Origin: Methylomonas rhizoryzae
Lineage (GTDB): Bacteria; Pseudomonadota; Gammaproteobacteria; Methylococcales; Methylomonadaceae
DNA: 64,000 nt
Assembly: GCF_008632455.1 (NCBI RefSeq)
Contig: NZ_CP043929.1
Span: forward strand, 3,348,001-3,412,000
Direction: 5' to 3'
A program made the translations under genes and the position numbers. This document shows, piece after piece, positions 26,248 to 35,242 of this stretch. Position 1 is the stretch's first letter, and every line of letters begins with the position of its first letter. Below the pieces are notes generated by a model. That model searched no databases and was not told the DNA's origin. It was given only the letters and a program-made list of their open reading frames with translations.

Positions 26248-27641
26248 ACGCTTTCGTTTTCGATAGCGGTCAAGTCGTCGCGAATATCTAATTTCATCCT
26301 ATCGACGAAATCCAGCACAAACGCGTAAACTATACCGGCAATTATCGCCAGGAAGAACGACATGATTATATTCAAGATTAAATTGGGAAATATCGGCCGA
26401 TCGGGCAACGATGCGGCATCAACCACAACGGCATTGTTAATATTTCTTCTTTCCTGTGCCATCGTTTCTTCCAGGTTTACTTGAAGGGTTTCCAGATGCT
26501 TTTGATACAAATCGATATCCAAATTCAATTCATGTATATTGATTTGTATTTTAGGTGCGTTACTTATTTTTTGCTCCAATTGACTAATTCTCTCTTCGAT
26601 CCCTGTTTTCCTGACTAACAAACTATCTTGCTCTATTTCCAGATGAACGATTTCTTGACGCAAGTTCTCTATTAGAGTATTAGGCGATTTTATTTTGCTA
26701 TCTTCGATACGCTGTAACTCCAATAAATAATCCTCTATTTTATGGTCGTATTGAATTTGCAGTTTTTCAACCTCCGGATGAGGCCCTTTATACTCAATTT
26801 TCGCGCTAGCGATTTGCGCTTCCAAATCAGAGATCTGCTGTTTAAGATTGGATATGAGAGGATTGGATAAGGCTACCGAAGACTTGGAAAACGCCATAAC
26901 TTCTTTTGCATATTGCTTTCTTAAGCTATCCAGCTTTTTGGATATCTCCAGCAAAGTCAGCGCAGTATCTTCTATGGACTTTAAATGTTGAGCACGTTGC
27001 AACGTTAAATTTTTCAATTCTTCGTCTTCCATGGCAATTCTATTTTCCGCTTTATACTCTATAAGCCTTCTTTTAGCGTCGTGGAGTTTTTTCTGAGTTT
27101 CTTCCAACTCCTTCTCTATGGCCGATTTATTTTCAGTCGTAAGCTTTAACGAATAGCCGTTTAAAGTTTCGTTAAATAAAGAAACATAAGCGTTTGCAAT
27201 ATCCATAGCCAGCTTAGGATCGGAATCGCGGACGTGGATTTTAATTTGAAAATTCGTTCCGCTGCGAAAATCGACATTACGCTTGATTTGGGATACGGAC
27301 TTTTGAGGAAACATGGCATGGATTCGTTCACGTAAATAATCACTATCTAATAATCCCAAATAGATAATTTGCGCTTCACCTCGAGATTCCGGCAATAGCG
27401 GCGAACGACTGACTTGTCGAGTATCTTGAGAAGAGTATAAAGTTAATATATCGGACCGCGCCGGTACGAAAAAAACCGCCCGAGCTTCGTAAAGCGAAGG
27501 AAGCAACAAACTTGTGACAGTTGCAATCAATACTGCACTGACAATCAAAAGGTAAATCACTTTTCGTTTGGCGTGCAAAATGTACCAATAATCGTACAGG
27601 TTATACTCTTGGTTGGCACCAGTCTCCATAGCCGGATTCAT
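26244..27641 (-). CDS. Wzz/GumC-like polysaccharide co-polymerase (chain-length determinant)
   Basis: A 465-residue inner-membrane protein. The first transmembrane helix is near residue 32 (VIYLLIVSAVLIATVTSLLL) and the second near 430 (LILNIIMSFFLAIIAGIVYA). Between them is a long periplasmic coiled coil (about 170-375) rich in E, K, Q and L. The N-terminal YNLYDYWYILHAKRKVIYLL matches the Wzz domain. The C-terminus ends shortly after the second helix with no Walker motifs, so it is not a fused tyrosine autokinase. It sets glycan chain length and links the inner-membrane machinery to the export pore at 23019-23828. AAGAAG precedes the ATG. First gene of the operon running from here to about 18.5 kb. 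Confidence 0.85.
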   Translation of the reverse strand: MNPAMETGANQEYNLYDYWYILHAKRKVIYLLIVSAVLIATVTSLLLPSLYEARAVFFVPARSDILTLYSSQDTRQVSRSPLLPESRGEAQIIYLGLLDSDYLRERIHAMFPQKSVSQIKRNVDFRSGTNFQIKIHVRDSDPKLAMDIANAYVSLFNETLNGYSLKLTTENKSAIEKELEETQKKLHDAKRRLIEYKAENRIAMEDEELKNLTLQRAQHLKSIEDTALTLLEISKKLDSLRKQYAKEVMAFSKSSVALSNPLISNLKQQISDLEAQIASAKIEYKGPHPEVEKLQIQYDHKIEDYLLELQRIEDSKIKSPNTLIENLRQEIVHLEIEQDSLLVRKTGIEERISQLEQKISNAPKIQINIHELNLDIDLYQKHLETLQVNLEETMAQERRNINNAVVVDAASLPDRPIFPNLILNIIMSFFLAIIAGIVYAFVLDFVDRMKLDIRDDLTAIENESV

Positions 27642-28221
27642 GATTTCTTCTTTAATAATTTTGTTTACTTAGTTTTCAAGAACTAAGCCGTTGTTTTAAC
27701 AATGCCGACTTTTTGAAGCCGTCATCCCATTTGCCCGGAAGACAAGATCCTGATTCCGAACATAAAACCCGCATTTTGGGAGGCTTCTCTTCGTCAAACA
27801 GCTTACCTTAACGGGCTGTGAAGATGCCTGCATGTTGGTATTACAAGTTGATCAAAATACTCGACCGTTCATTTTATCGCACCGGCCCATTCGGATAAAC
27901 CGCAATAGGTGCATTAGACTATTATGGTTTTCTACTTTAACGTACTCTAATTAAGCTTGCCACACCGCACGACTGCTTTCCGGCGGATGTCTATGCTGGT
28001 AATTTGAAATGAAAGTTTGATGACTGCGTTAAGAATTACCGAAATAACCATCAAAGTGGCCAAGAAACCTATAAGAATACTGCCGCAACAAGGCAATCAC
28101 AGTCGACCGCCCATCAACTGCGGACATTTTTTATAAAAAGCCCGAAAGTTGTAACAGCATTTTCAAGGACATTGGCACGAGAAACAAATGCAACCAATAA
28201 TAGCAAAGACTGATCGATTTA
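27642..28221. promoter_or_regulatory. 580-base promoter region upstream of the Wzz-like exopolysaccharide operon
   Basis: No credible gene. An inverted repeat CTTAGTT...AACTAAG (27668-27674 and 27681-27687, six-base loop) sits 27 to 46 bases upstream of the Wzz-like start and could be an operator or a leader hairpin. AT content is higher than in surrounding genes. No JUMPStart-like element was found. Confidence 0.35.
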
Positions 28222-29277
28222 TTATTGATCTTGAGCATTTCCGCCCTGAAGCGATTCGCCGCTTTCCTCCCAAAGGCGTTTAGTAGTCACTTGTCGCTGA
28301 ATTTCCGCAGCCGTTTGCTTGTCTTCCAACATAGCTTTATGTTCTAAATTGTTGGCCAAATCTTGAGTTTCCGCCAATCTTTGTCTGGCTTCGCGCTGTT
28401 GACGTGCGTGCAATTCTATTTCAAGACTCAACTCCATTAGATGTTGCTCATGCCTGACTTGTTCGGCATGCAGGCGGGTTTCCACTTCACGCTGCCGAGC
28501 GAGTTGCTGCTCTTTATCTTGAAGCAATTGGATTTGCGCCTCGGCTTCTTGCAACTGGATAAGCCGTTGCATCTCCATCAGCTGTTTGAGATGCTCCAAT
28601 TCTTGCTGTTTACTTGCCAACGCTTGCTGCTGATTCAGCTGCTGCTGTCTATCCATCTCTTGATGTTTTTCTTGGTTTATCTCGAACGTCCTTTTTAACA
28701 CATGCAGATAAACGCTGTCCTTTCCCAGTTTCACCTCGGGAAAATCGACAAAATCAACCGACATACGACAAACGGCTTCGGCTTGGATTTGTCGCTGGGT
28801 AAATATTTCGCATATGGATAAGGCAAGATTGCGTTCATGCCTAAGCAATCCGTCCCGCACCCAACAACCATCCGCCAATGCAGACAATTCCCAATTGATT
28901 CTATCTTCTACTACGCCGGCGTAAATCGACTTAATCTGCCGATTTAAATTATCCAGCAATTCGGAGTTTCTCCGCGCGTATGCCAAAGTTGCCTGAAATC
29001 GAATGTCCAATTCCACGCTCAGCGTGCAAAAATCGTCGAATAGCTTGATCTGGCGACGATACGGCCAGCTTTCGATAACCAACGGATAAATCTGATGATA
29101 AAACCGCTTGTTGAACCGCTCCGGCCGTAAAAACAAATGCTGAAACGGACCGAGCTTAAAGACAACCAACTGTCTGTCGGCGTCAAATCCCGCCACCCAC
29201 TCTTCCAAGTTCGCCGGACTCATGCTCCAAAGATCATCGCCGGCAAACCAAGCTTCCAAGTCCTTGGATTGCGTCAT
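28222..29277 (-). CDS. SPFH-like head with a long Q-rich coiled coil, function unknown
   Basis: A 351-residue soluble protein. Residues about 30-205 look like a beta-rich head followed by helices (RQLVVFKLGPFQHLFLRPER, FCTLSVELDIRFQATLAYAR), with a layout that recalls SPFH/flotillin domains. Residues about 205-340 are a nearly uninterrupted glutamine/glutamate-rich coiled coil (QQLNQQQALASKQQELEHLK). No transmembrane segment. Its ATG overlaps the stop of the upstream membrane-protein gene, so the two products probably work together, with this one recruited to the membrane. The SPFH assignment is my inference from pattern. Confidence 0.5.
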   Translation of the reverse strand: MTQSKDLEAWFAGDDLWSMSPANLEEWVAGFDADRQLVVFKLGPFQHLFLRPERFNKRFYHQIYPLVIESWPYRRQIKLFDDFCTLSVELDIRFQATLAYARRNSELLDNLNRQIKSIYAGVVEDRINWELSALADGCWVRDGLLRHERNLALSICEIFTQRQIQAEAVCRMSVDFVDFPEVKLGKDSVYLHVLKRTFEINQEKHQEMDRQQQLNQQQALASKQQELEHLKQLMEMQRLIQLQEAEAQIQLLQDKEQQLARQREVETRLHAEQVRHEQHLMELSLEIELHARQQREARQRLAETQDLANNLEHKAMLEDKQTAAEIQRQVTTKRLWEESGESLQGGNAQDQ

Positions 29278-30527
29278 GGCGAACTATCCGGGGCGCTGGA
29301 CGCTGCTTTCGCTTTCAATGCGGCGATTTTCTCGGACATTTTTTCGGCAATCAGTGGATAAAGATTAGGGGCAAACTCAACCGTTCTGGAATCGACTTTA
29401 CGCAAAAAACCTCTGTTCAACAGCAGGCCGACGACAAACATGCGCGCCCAATCCGAATAACGCCGTGCTTTTTCCAATTCGGTTTTTTCGATGACCAGTT
29501 CAAGCTCGTCGTTTTCGTTGATGCGAAATTCGCTGAATTGCCGCAAACATTCGAACACCAATTCTTCTTCTTGTTGGGTGAGTGGTCCCGGCGCGGTAAA
29601 TTCCAACCGATAAGACAACAAGACAGTGAAGAAATCCACCATAGCCGCACAGGCAAACGCAAACCAAGAAAATCCCTGCCACATCGCAAAGGAAGGTTTG
29701 ACCTCTTCCGAAAATTGCGAATACGTCATTAGCATAGGTGCGTCCGGGAATTGCAGACCGGCACTGCTGGATAATTGGTTGACGGCAAATTGTATGTCCT
29801 GAAAATTTTTCAGCACAGCCTCGTAAACTTGCTGCTGCACACTTGGCCTATCCAATTCGGCCAGGCTCGCTTGCACGGCATGAATTTTGCCGTCCAATGC
29901 CAAAAATGCCTGTTCCTGGGCTTGAAATGCCTGTTTCTTTTCTTGATAGATTTGATTGTAATGCCGCCAGAAAGGCCCTTCGCCCACTTGGTTTTTAAAA
30001 CCTGGACCGATTTGATCCAGAGTGCCGAAATAAGCTTTACTCGCATTATTCGAAGCGCGATCCAAGACATGTTTTTGCTGCTGTAGTAGCTCGCCTTTTC
30101 GAGTCAAGACCGCGTCGATATAGGCTTTGATATCCTGGCGAATACGCTGCACCCGCTCTATATGCAAGGTTTCGCGTTCGGAAATTTCGTAGAATTTGAA
30201 ATATGAAAAGGTAATGGAAGCCGTTATGGCAATCAACAAAGATCCCAAGACGCTAAAGTATCGCGTTCTGTTTGCCGCCCAATGAATGCCGGCCATCTCC
30301 AGCGAGCAAATTACAATGATGGATTGGATCGCCACGGTAATGATCAAGGCAATCCAAGGCGTAATGAAATGCGACAGGCCGTAATAGGTTGTGAATCCGG
30401 ACGCCAGGCTTAACATCAGCACGATAGGGATGGTCCAAATCCGCAACAGGCTGACAAACAGCGTTTGTATCCGGTTGATTAAATAGCCTAAGCCGGCCGG
30501 GCGCACGGGTAATCGGGAAGTGGTCAT
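29274..30527 (-). CDS. Four-helix membrane protein with internal coiled-coil domain, function unknown
   Basis: A 417-residue protein. Three transmembrane helices lie in the first 110 residues (IWTIPIVLMLSLASGFTTYY, WIALIITVAIQSIIVICSLE, VLGSLLIAITASITFSYFKF). A helical coiled-coil region follows (about 118-280), then a fourth helix (FSWFAFACAAMVDFFTVLLS), and a cytoplasmic C-terminus of about 110 residues that looks like a small winged-helix-like domain. It is coupled by a four-base overlap to the coiled-coil protein downstream. It resembles no family I can name. It lies between cysK and the exopolysaccharide operon, so a role in the envelope is possible. Confidence 0.5.
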   Translation of the reverse strand: MTTSRLPVRPAGLGYLINRIQTLFVSLLRIWTIPIVLMLSLASGFTTYYGLSHFITPWIALIITVAIQSIIVICSLEMAGIHWAANRTRYFSVLGSLLIAITASITFSYFKFYEISERETLHIERVQRIRQDIKAYIDAVLTRKGELLQQQKHVLDRASNNASKAYFGTLDQIGPGFKNQVGEGPFWRHYNQIYQEKKQAFQAQEQAFLALDGKIHAVQASLAELDRPSVQQQVYEAVLKNFQDIQFAVNQLSSSAGLQFPDAPMLMTYSQFSEEVKPSFAMWQGFSWFAFACAAMVDFFTVLLSYRLEFTAPGPLTQQEEELVFECLRQFSEFRINENDELELVIEKTELEKARRYSDWARMFVVGLLLNRGFLRKVDSRTVEFAPNLYPLIAEKMSEKIAALKAKAASSAPDSSP

Positions 30528-30554
30528 GATGGGTCCGCAGCAAAGGCTATGGAA

Positions 30555-31463
30555 CTATGCCCCCATGCTCAAATAACGTTCACCGGTATCGTGAACCATG
30601 GTTACTACCACCTTCCCTGCCCCTAGTCGCTCGGCAACACGTAAAGCCGCGCAAACGCTGGCGCCGGATGAGATGCCGACCATAATGCCTTCTTCTTCGA
30701 TCAAACGCTTACGCATGGCAAACGCTTGCTCGGTACTGACCAGCTCGACCCCGTCCAACAAATCGAGGTCCAAGTTTTTCGGGATAAATCCTGCACCTAT
30801 GCCCTGTATCTTATGCGCTGAATGCTCCCCTCCGGAGATCACCGGCGACTCGGCGGGTTCTACCGCAATCGCTTTAAAATTCGGGTTGCGATTTTTAATC
30901 ACGTCCGCCACTCCGGAAATAGTTCCCCCGGTACCAACTCCGCACACAAAGGCATCAATCGCCCCATCGGTTCCGGACCATATTTCTTGCGCAGTGGTTT
31001 GCCGATGAACTTCGGGATTTGCCGGATTTTCGAATTGTTGCGGCATATAAGCACCGGTATCGGACGCGATTTCCTGCGCTTTTCTGACAGCGCCTTTCAT
31101 TCCTTCCGAGCCCGGGGTCAACACGATTTGCGCACCGTATAACACCAATAAATGCCTGCGTTCCACCGACATGGTGTCCGGCATGACCAAAATACAGCGA
31201 TAACCTCTAGCCGCCGCCACCATCGCCAACGCAATCCCGGTATTTCCGGAGGTTGGCTCGACGATTGTCCCACCGACCCTTAACGCGCCCATGCGCTCGG
31301 CGGCCTGTATCATTGCGAGGCCTATACGGTCTTTCACGGAACCGCCCGGATTTCGGGATTCCATTTTTAACAGTATGCTCGCCGAATTTTCGACGGGGAT
31401 TTTTTGTAACTTGACTAACGGAGTATTCCCGATCAGTTGAGTGATGCTAGTTGCGTTAGCCAT
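30555..31463 (-). CDS. cysK: Cysteine synthase (O-acetylserine sulfhydrylase)
   Basis: A 302-residue PLP enzyme that makes cysteine from O-acetylserine and sulfide. Motifs: NPGGSVKDRIGLAMI with the PLP lysine (Lys44), EPTSGNTGIALAMVAAARG for the substrate loop, GTGGTISGVADV for phosphate binding, and GISSGASVCAAL near the end. ATG at 31463 is chosen since GGAG precedes it; a longer upstream frame lacks support. CysK and the CysM/CysK2 branches are hard to separate by eye; the GISSG motif and length suit CysK. It lies 13 bases after the mucD-type protease gene and is probably co-transcribed with it. Confidence 0.85.
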   Translation of the reverse strand: MANATSITQLIGNTPLVKLQKIPVENSASILLKMESRNPGGSVKDRIGLAMIQAAERMGALRVGGTIVEPTSGNTGIALAMVAAARGYRCILVMPDTMSVERRHLLVLYGAQIVLTPGSEGMKGAVRKAQEIASDTGAYMPQQFENPANPEVHRQTTAQEIWSGTDGAIDAFVCGVGTGGTISGVADVIKNRNPNFKAIAVEPAESPVISGGEHSAHKIQGIGAGFIPKNLDLDLLDGVELVSTEQAFAMRKRLIEEEGIMVGISSGASVCAALRVAERLGAGKVVVTMVHDTGERYLSMGA

Positions 31464-31476
31464 AACAACAAAGCTC

Positions 31477-32871
31477 CTACTTATCGATCTTGAATGCCAA
31501 AAACACCGGACTTCCATTGCGCTGAATCAACATCGCTATGGATTTTTCCACCGGCAACTTGGCAACTATTTTATTGAAATCCGCCGCATCTTTCACCGGA
31601 GTATTTTGTACCCGAAGAATCACGTCCCCGGGTTGTATCCCTGCATCGAGCGCAATTCCTTTTCCGACTTTTTGCACTAAAACGCCATGTTTTTCAACCT
31701 GTAATTGTTGCCGCTGCTCTTCGGTCAAATCCGCAACCACTAGCGCCAAACGATTCACGTTAGTCTCGGGAGCGGCGCCGGACTCCAGCTGCGCGGCTTG
31801 GGCCGGCAACAAGCCTATTTTTACGCTTAATTCTTCTTCATCGCCCTGGCGGATAATTTTAAGCTTCGCTTTTTCATCGACAGGAGTCATGCCCACGATA
31901 GGCGGCAATTCGCCGGAGGTATCTATCGTCTGATCGTTGAATTCGACAATGATGTCGCCGACTTGCACCCCCGCCTTGTCCGCCGGTCCGCCCGCCACGA
32001 CTTTAGCCACCAACGCGCCGTGAGGCCTATCCATACCGAACGATTCAGCCAGTTGCCGAGTCACGTCCTGAATTTGCACTCCCAGCCAACCGCGCGACAC
32101 TTTACCCTTGGTTTTGATTTGGTCGGCGACACTCATGGCTACGTCAATGGGTATGGCGAAGGATAAGCCCATGTATCCGCCCGAACGGCTGTAGATTTGC
32201 GAGTTGATACCGACGACCTTGCCCTGCATGTTAAATAGCGGCCCGCCGGAATTACCGGGGTTAATCGCCACGTCGGTTTGAATGAAAGGCACGTAGTTAC
32301 CGTCCGGGAGGCTACGGCCCTTGGCGCTGACGATACCGGCAGTCACCGATTGTTCGAATCCGAACGGAGTACCGATCGCCAACACCCACTCGCCGACTTG
32401 CAGTTGATCCGGCGAACCGATCTCAACCACGGGCAAATCTTTCGCCTCGACTTTAAGCAAAGCAACATCGGTGCTCTCGTCCGACCCTACCAATTTGGCA
32501 ACCAACTCCCGCCTATCTTTTAACTTGACCACGATCTCGGAGGCATTATTAACGACATGATGATTGGTCAAAATGTAACCGTCTTTAGAAAGCACAAATC
32601 CCGAACCTAAGGAATTGGTCTCTTTAGGCACGTAACCCCGCCCCGGACCTTGAAAGTAATGGCGGAAAAAGTCTTCCAATTCCGGCGGAATGTCTTGAGG
32701 CATTCCGGATGGATCGTCGACCTGCATGTCCGGAGTTTTTTGAGTCGTGCTGATATTCACCACGGCATCGCCGTTGCTCTTGACCATTTGGGTAAAGTCC
32801 GGCAACTGCGCGTATACCGAACTGGCGAGTAACAAAAACAAGCAAAAGCTGTTTACAATTTTGTTAAGCAT
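31477..32871 (-). CDS. mucD: Periplasmic serine protease Do (MucD/DegP)
   Basis: A 464-residue HtrA-family protease. Signal peptide at residues 1-21. Trypsin-like domain with catalytic His105 (TNHHVV), Asp135 (STDVALL) and Ser208 (NPGNSGGPL). Two PDZ domains follow, starting near VSRGWLGVQIQDV and near LTEEQRQQLQVEKHG. It degrades or refolds misfolded envelope proteins. Downstream of rpoE-rseA-rseB, it is the standard MucD position, consistent with sigma-E control. The 177-base gap to rseB leaves room for its own promoter. Confidence 0.93.
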   Translation of the reverse strand: MLNKIVNSFCLFLLLASSVYAQLPDFTQMVKSNGDAVVNISTTQKTPDMQVDDPSGMPQDIPPELEDFFRHYFQGPGRGYVPKETNSLGSGFVLSKDGYILTNHHVVNNASEIVVKLKDRRELVAKLVGSDESTDVALLKVEAKDLPVVEIGSPDQLQVGEWVLAIGTPFGFEQSVTAGIVSAKGRSLPDGNYVPFIQTDVAINPGNSGGPLFNMQGKVVGINSQIYSRSGGYMGLSFAIPIDVAMSVADQIKTKGKVSRGWLGVQIQDVTRQLAESFGMDRPHGALVAKVVAGGPADKAGVQVGDIIVEFNDQTIDTSGELPPIVGMTPVDEKAKLKIIRQGDEEELSVKIGLLPAQAAQLESGAAPETNVNRLALVVADLTEEQRQQLQVEKHGVLVQKVGKGIALDAGIQPGDVILRVQNTPVKDAADFNKIVAKLPVEKSIAMLIQRNGSPVFLAFKIDK

Positions 32872-33020
32872 GCATGCTCCATTCCTAGAGTTGAGATCGA
32901 ATTCGAGTTAAACCGCCGTGGGCGGGAACATAGCAAATACAATTAGGCGTTTTCCCTGCACGAAAAACACCCTCAATTTTCTTATACTTATGTTTTTATG
33001 AGTGGGATTATAAGCCGGTA

Positions 33021-33042
33021 TCGGCTGCCTTAGGCAAGCCGA
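33021..33042. terminator. Hairpin between rseB and mucD
   Basis: TCGGCT-GCC / GGC-A-AGCCGA forms a nine-bp stem with one bulged base and a TTA loop, 7 to 28 bases past the rseB stop. No T-tract follows on the minus strand, so it may attenuate rather than stop transcription into mucD. Confidence 0.35.
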
Positions 33043-33048
33043 AATCGC

Positions 33049-33987
33049 TTACCGGATTTCGACGCCTTGGCCCAGCATTTCGACAGTCTTTACCGGTACT
33101 TCTCCGAGTACCGTAATTTGTAAGTCGTCGATGGTTCGGCTGTAAGAATTGACGGGACCCAATGAGCGTAGGCCATCGATACCTTTATCGCCTTTAGCTT
33201 CGAAATAAACCGAAACCGTAGAAAACCCATCGCTGATCAACAAATGATCTACGGTTTTTTTCGATTGCTGCATGGTATTGCGAATAAAAAATATTTTCTC
33301 GAAGCCCGGCGGCCAAGTTTTAATTTGATAAGGTGACGAGTCGAAACTGTGAGCTTCAATCACCTGCTGAGGATTCGATTCGCCGCCGGCTTGCGCAGAG
33401 CCTTCCGCTAGAGAAGACTCTGCGTCCAACACCATTTCAGTAAACAAAACTTGTTCCAAGGCCATACCGTCCAAATCGTAGACCTCTACTTTCAGAGGCA
33501 AGCCGGTTTGAGTGTCCGCCCATAACTTACGGGCGTAACGCAGCTCGTCTTTAGGCAAGATCGCAATAATCTGCGTGGGCCGCATCGCCACCATTTCCTG
33601 CCCGGTAGCGGCTAATAGGTAAAAATCTTGCAGGGTTTCCGGGTGTTGCGGCAAATTGACGATAAAAGAGCGGTCCAATGGATGGCGGGTTTCGATTTTT
33701 TGGCTGGTCTCTTTATATAAGCACTTTATTTCACTGGACTTTCTAGTCACTTCCCGCAAGGGTGAGTTCAATGAGGTCAGACGTTCAAATTCGACACCGT
33801 TTTCTACCGAATGTTGATATTTCATGGTATCGATTTGACCATTCTTCATGAACACGACCGTGCCATGATAGTTGCGGGACTTCATTGCTTCGTTGACTTT
33901 CTTCAGCCAATGAAGTCCGTCCAGCGGAGAGTCGGCTAACGCAGCAGTCGCCGAGATATAAAAAATTATCGCAAAAACCCAACGCAT
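33049..33987 (-). CDS. rseB: Sigma-E regulatory protein RseB (MucB)
   Basis: A 312-residue periplasmic protein with signal peptide (RWVFAIIFYISATAALA). The lipoprotein-like N-domain contains NYHGTVVFMKNGQIDTMKYQ and LTSLNSPLREV. The C-terminal domain includes WPPGFEKIFFIRN and SVYFEAKGDKGIDGL. RseB binds RseA and shields it from the site-1 protease until mislocalised lipoproteins or LPS release it. It sits directly after rseA, with eight bases between. Confidence 0.92.
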   Translation of the reverse strand: MRWVFAIIFYISATAALADSPLDGLHWLKKVNEAMKSRNYHGTVVFMKNGQIDTMKYQHSVENGVEFERLTSLNSPLREVTRKSSEIKCLYKETSQKIETRHPLDRSFIVNLPQHPETLQDFYLLAATGQEMVAMRPTQIIAILPKDELRYARKLWADTQTGLPLKVEVYDLDGMALEQVLFTEMVLDAESSLAEGSAQAGGESNPQQVIEAHSFDSSPYQIKTWPPGFEKIFFIRNTMQQSKKTVDHLLISDGFSTVSVYFEAKGDKGIDGLRSLGPVNSYSRTIDDLQITVLGEVPVKTVEMLGQGVEIR

Positions 33988-33995
33988 TAAGGCAC

Positions 33996-34502
33996 TTATT
34001 GATGTTGATAACTAGCTAAGCGAGCATGGGACGGATTAGCAACCGCATCGTTAACGTACCAAACATTATCATGAGCTTGTAAATACTCTTTGAAACGCGC
34101 ATTGCTTTGTGCGGCAGGCAGATTGACTTGCGCCACCCGGCTTACGCTATTGAACGGGTTGGATTGGTAAGGCAATATCGACAGTGACGCCCAGCCGATT
34201 ACCACCATCGCCACGCTGGCGGCAACGGCCACTGCGGCTTTTTTAGGCAAGGCAACCAGCCTTTTTTGCGGCAAGAAGTAAACAGGTTCGGATTTGAGCT
34301 GTTCAGCCACCTTAGCGGCAAAACCGGCATCCGCCACCGCATAACTATTTTCTTTCAACGCTTGACTGATCATCGAATAACGTTGCAACTTGGCTTGCAA
34401 GTCTTTATCCCTGCTCACCGTGGCCAGCAATGAAGCAGCGCTTTCGGCGTCCAACTCATCGTCCAGCATTAAAGACAGTCGTTCTTTCAAGTGTTCTTGC
34501 AT
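33996..34502 (-). CDS. rseA: Anti-sigma-E factor RseA
   Basis: A 168-residue single-span protein. The N-terminal cytoplasmic anti-sigma domain (LSLMLDDELDAESAASLLAT) binds RpoE. One transmembrane helix lies near residues 87-108 (VAVAASVAMVVIGWASLSIL), followed by a periplasmic tail for RseB. The gene is 11 bases downstream of rpoE. Stepwise proteolysis of this protein releases sigma-E under envelope stress. Confidence 0.92.
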   Translation of the reverse strand: MQEHLKERLSLMLDDELDAESAASLLATVSRDKDLQAKLQRYSMISQALKENSYAVADAGFAAKVAEQLKSEPVYFLPQKRLVALPKKAAVAVAASVAMVVIGWASLSILPYQSNPFNSVSRVAQVNLPAAQSNARFKEYLQAHDNVWYVNDAVANPSHARLASYQHQ

Positions 34503-34513
34503 GACACTACCTT

Positions 34514-35104
34514 CTAATCAAGCAATGGATTTAATTTTTGGTCTATAGCCTCTCGGGCTCTGAAAATTCGAGACCGAACGGTTCCTATCGGGCAATCCAT
34601 CGCTTCGGCTATCTCTTCGTAACTCATACCCTCGAACTCCCTAAGCGTAATGGCAATCCGCATTTCCTCGGGTAACTTTTCGATGGCCGATTTGATCACC
34701 TGGACAATTTGATCGTTCATCAACAAACTCTCCGGGGTCTCGATGTCCTTTAGTTGCGGTGCATTTTCCACCTGTTCGGCATCCTGCACCTCTATCTCGT
34801 AATCGGTATAACGCCGGGAACGAGATAGCAAATAATTCTTCGCCGTATTGATGGCGATGCGATAAAGCCAGGTATAAAAGGCACTATCGCCGCGAAAATC
34901 GCCCAAGGCTTTATACGCTTTGATAAAAGTATCCTGCGCCACGTCTTGCGCCTCACTGGGATCTTTCACATAGCGATTCACCAGATGCACAATCTTATGT
35001 TGATATTTTATGACCAATTGATCAAAAGCGGCTTTATTCCCCTGCTGGACGCGCCTTACCAACTCTTGGTCTAAATCTTCGGAGAATCTGGATGATTCGT
35101 TCAC
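34514..35104 (-). CDS. rpoE: RNA polymerase sigma-E factor
   Basis: A 196-residue group 4 sigma factor. Region 2: AQDVAQDTFIKAYKALGDFR and FYTWLYRIAINTAKNYLLSR. Region 4: LPEEMRIAITLREFEGMSYE followed by EEIAEAMDCPIGTVRSRIFR. Directs transcription of envelope-stress genes; presumably also its own operon rpoE-rseA-rseB-mucD. GTG start at 35104. The divergent nadB gene shares the 138-base upstream region. Confidence 0.95.
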   Translation of the reverse strand: MNESSRFSEDLDQELVRRVQQGNKAAFDQLVIKYQHKIVHLVNRYVKDPSEAQDVAQDTFIKAYKALGDFRGDSAFYTWLYRIAINTAKNYLLSRSRRYTDYEIEVQDAEQVENAPQLKDIETPESLLMNDQIVQVIKSAIEKLPEEMRIAITLREFEGMSYEEIAEAMDCPIGTVRSRIFRAREAIDQKLNPLLD

Positions 35105-35242
35105 TGAGCTATTTCGATGCTGTAATGGACAGAATTAAACCGCATTAGTTCTGGTAATACAAAAAAAATTACCACCCACTTAAAACACGATATGATTTTT
35201 ACAGATTTGTAACAAACCTTTCAATCTTGCCCGCAAACGACA
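35105..35242. promoter_or_regulatory. Divergent rpoE / nadB promoter region
   Basis: 138 AT-rich bases between two head-to-head genes, including a poly-A stretch near 35160-35170. It must contain the promoters of both. I could not identify a convincing sigma-E type element by eye. Confidence 0.4.
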
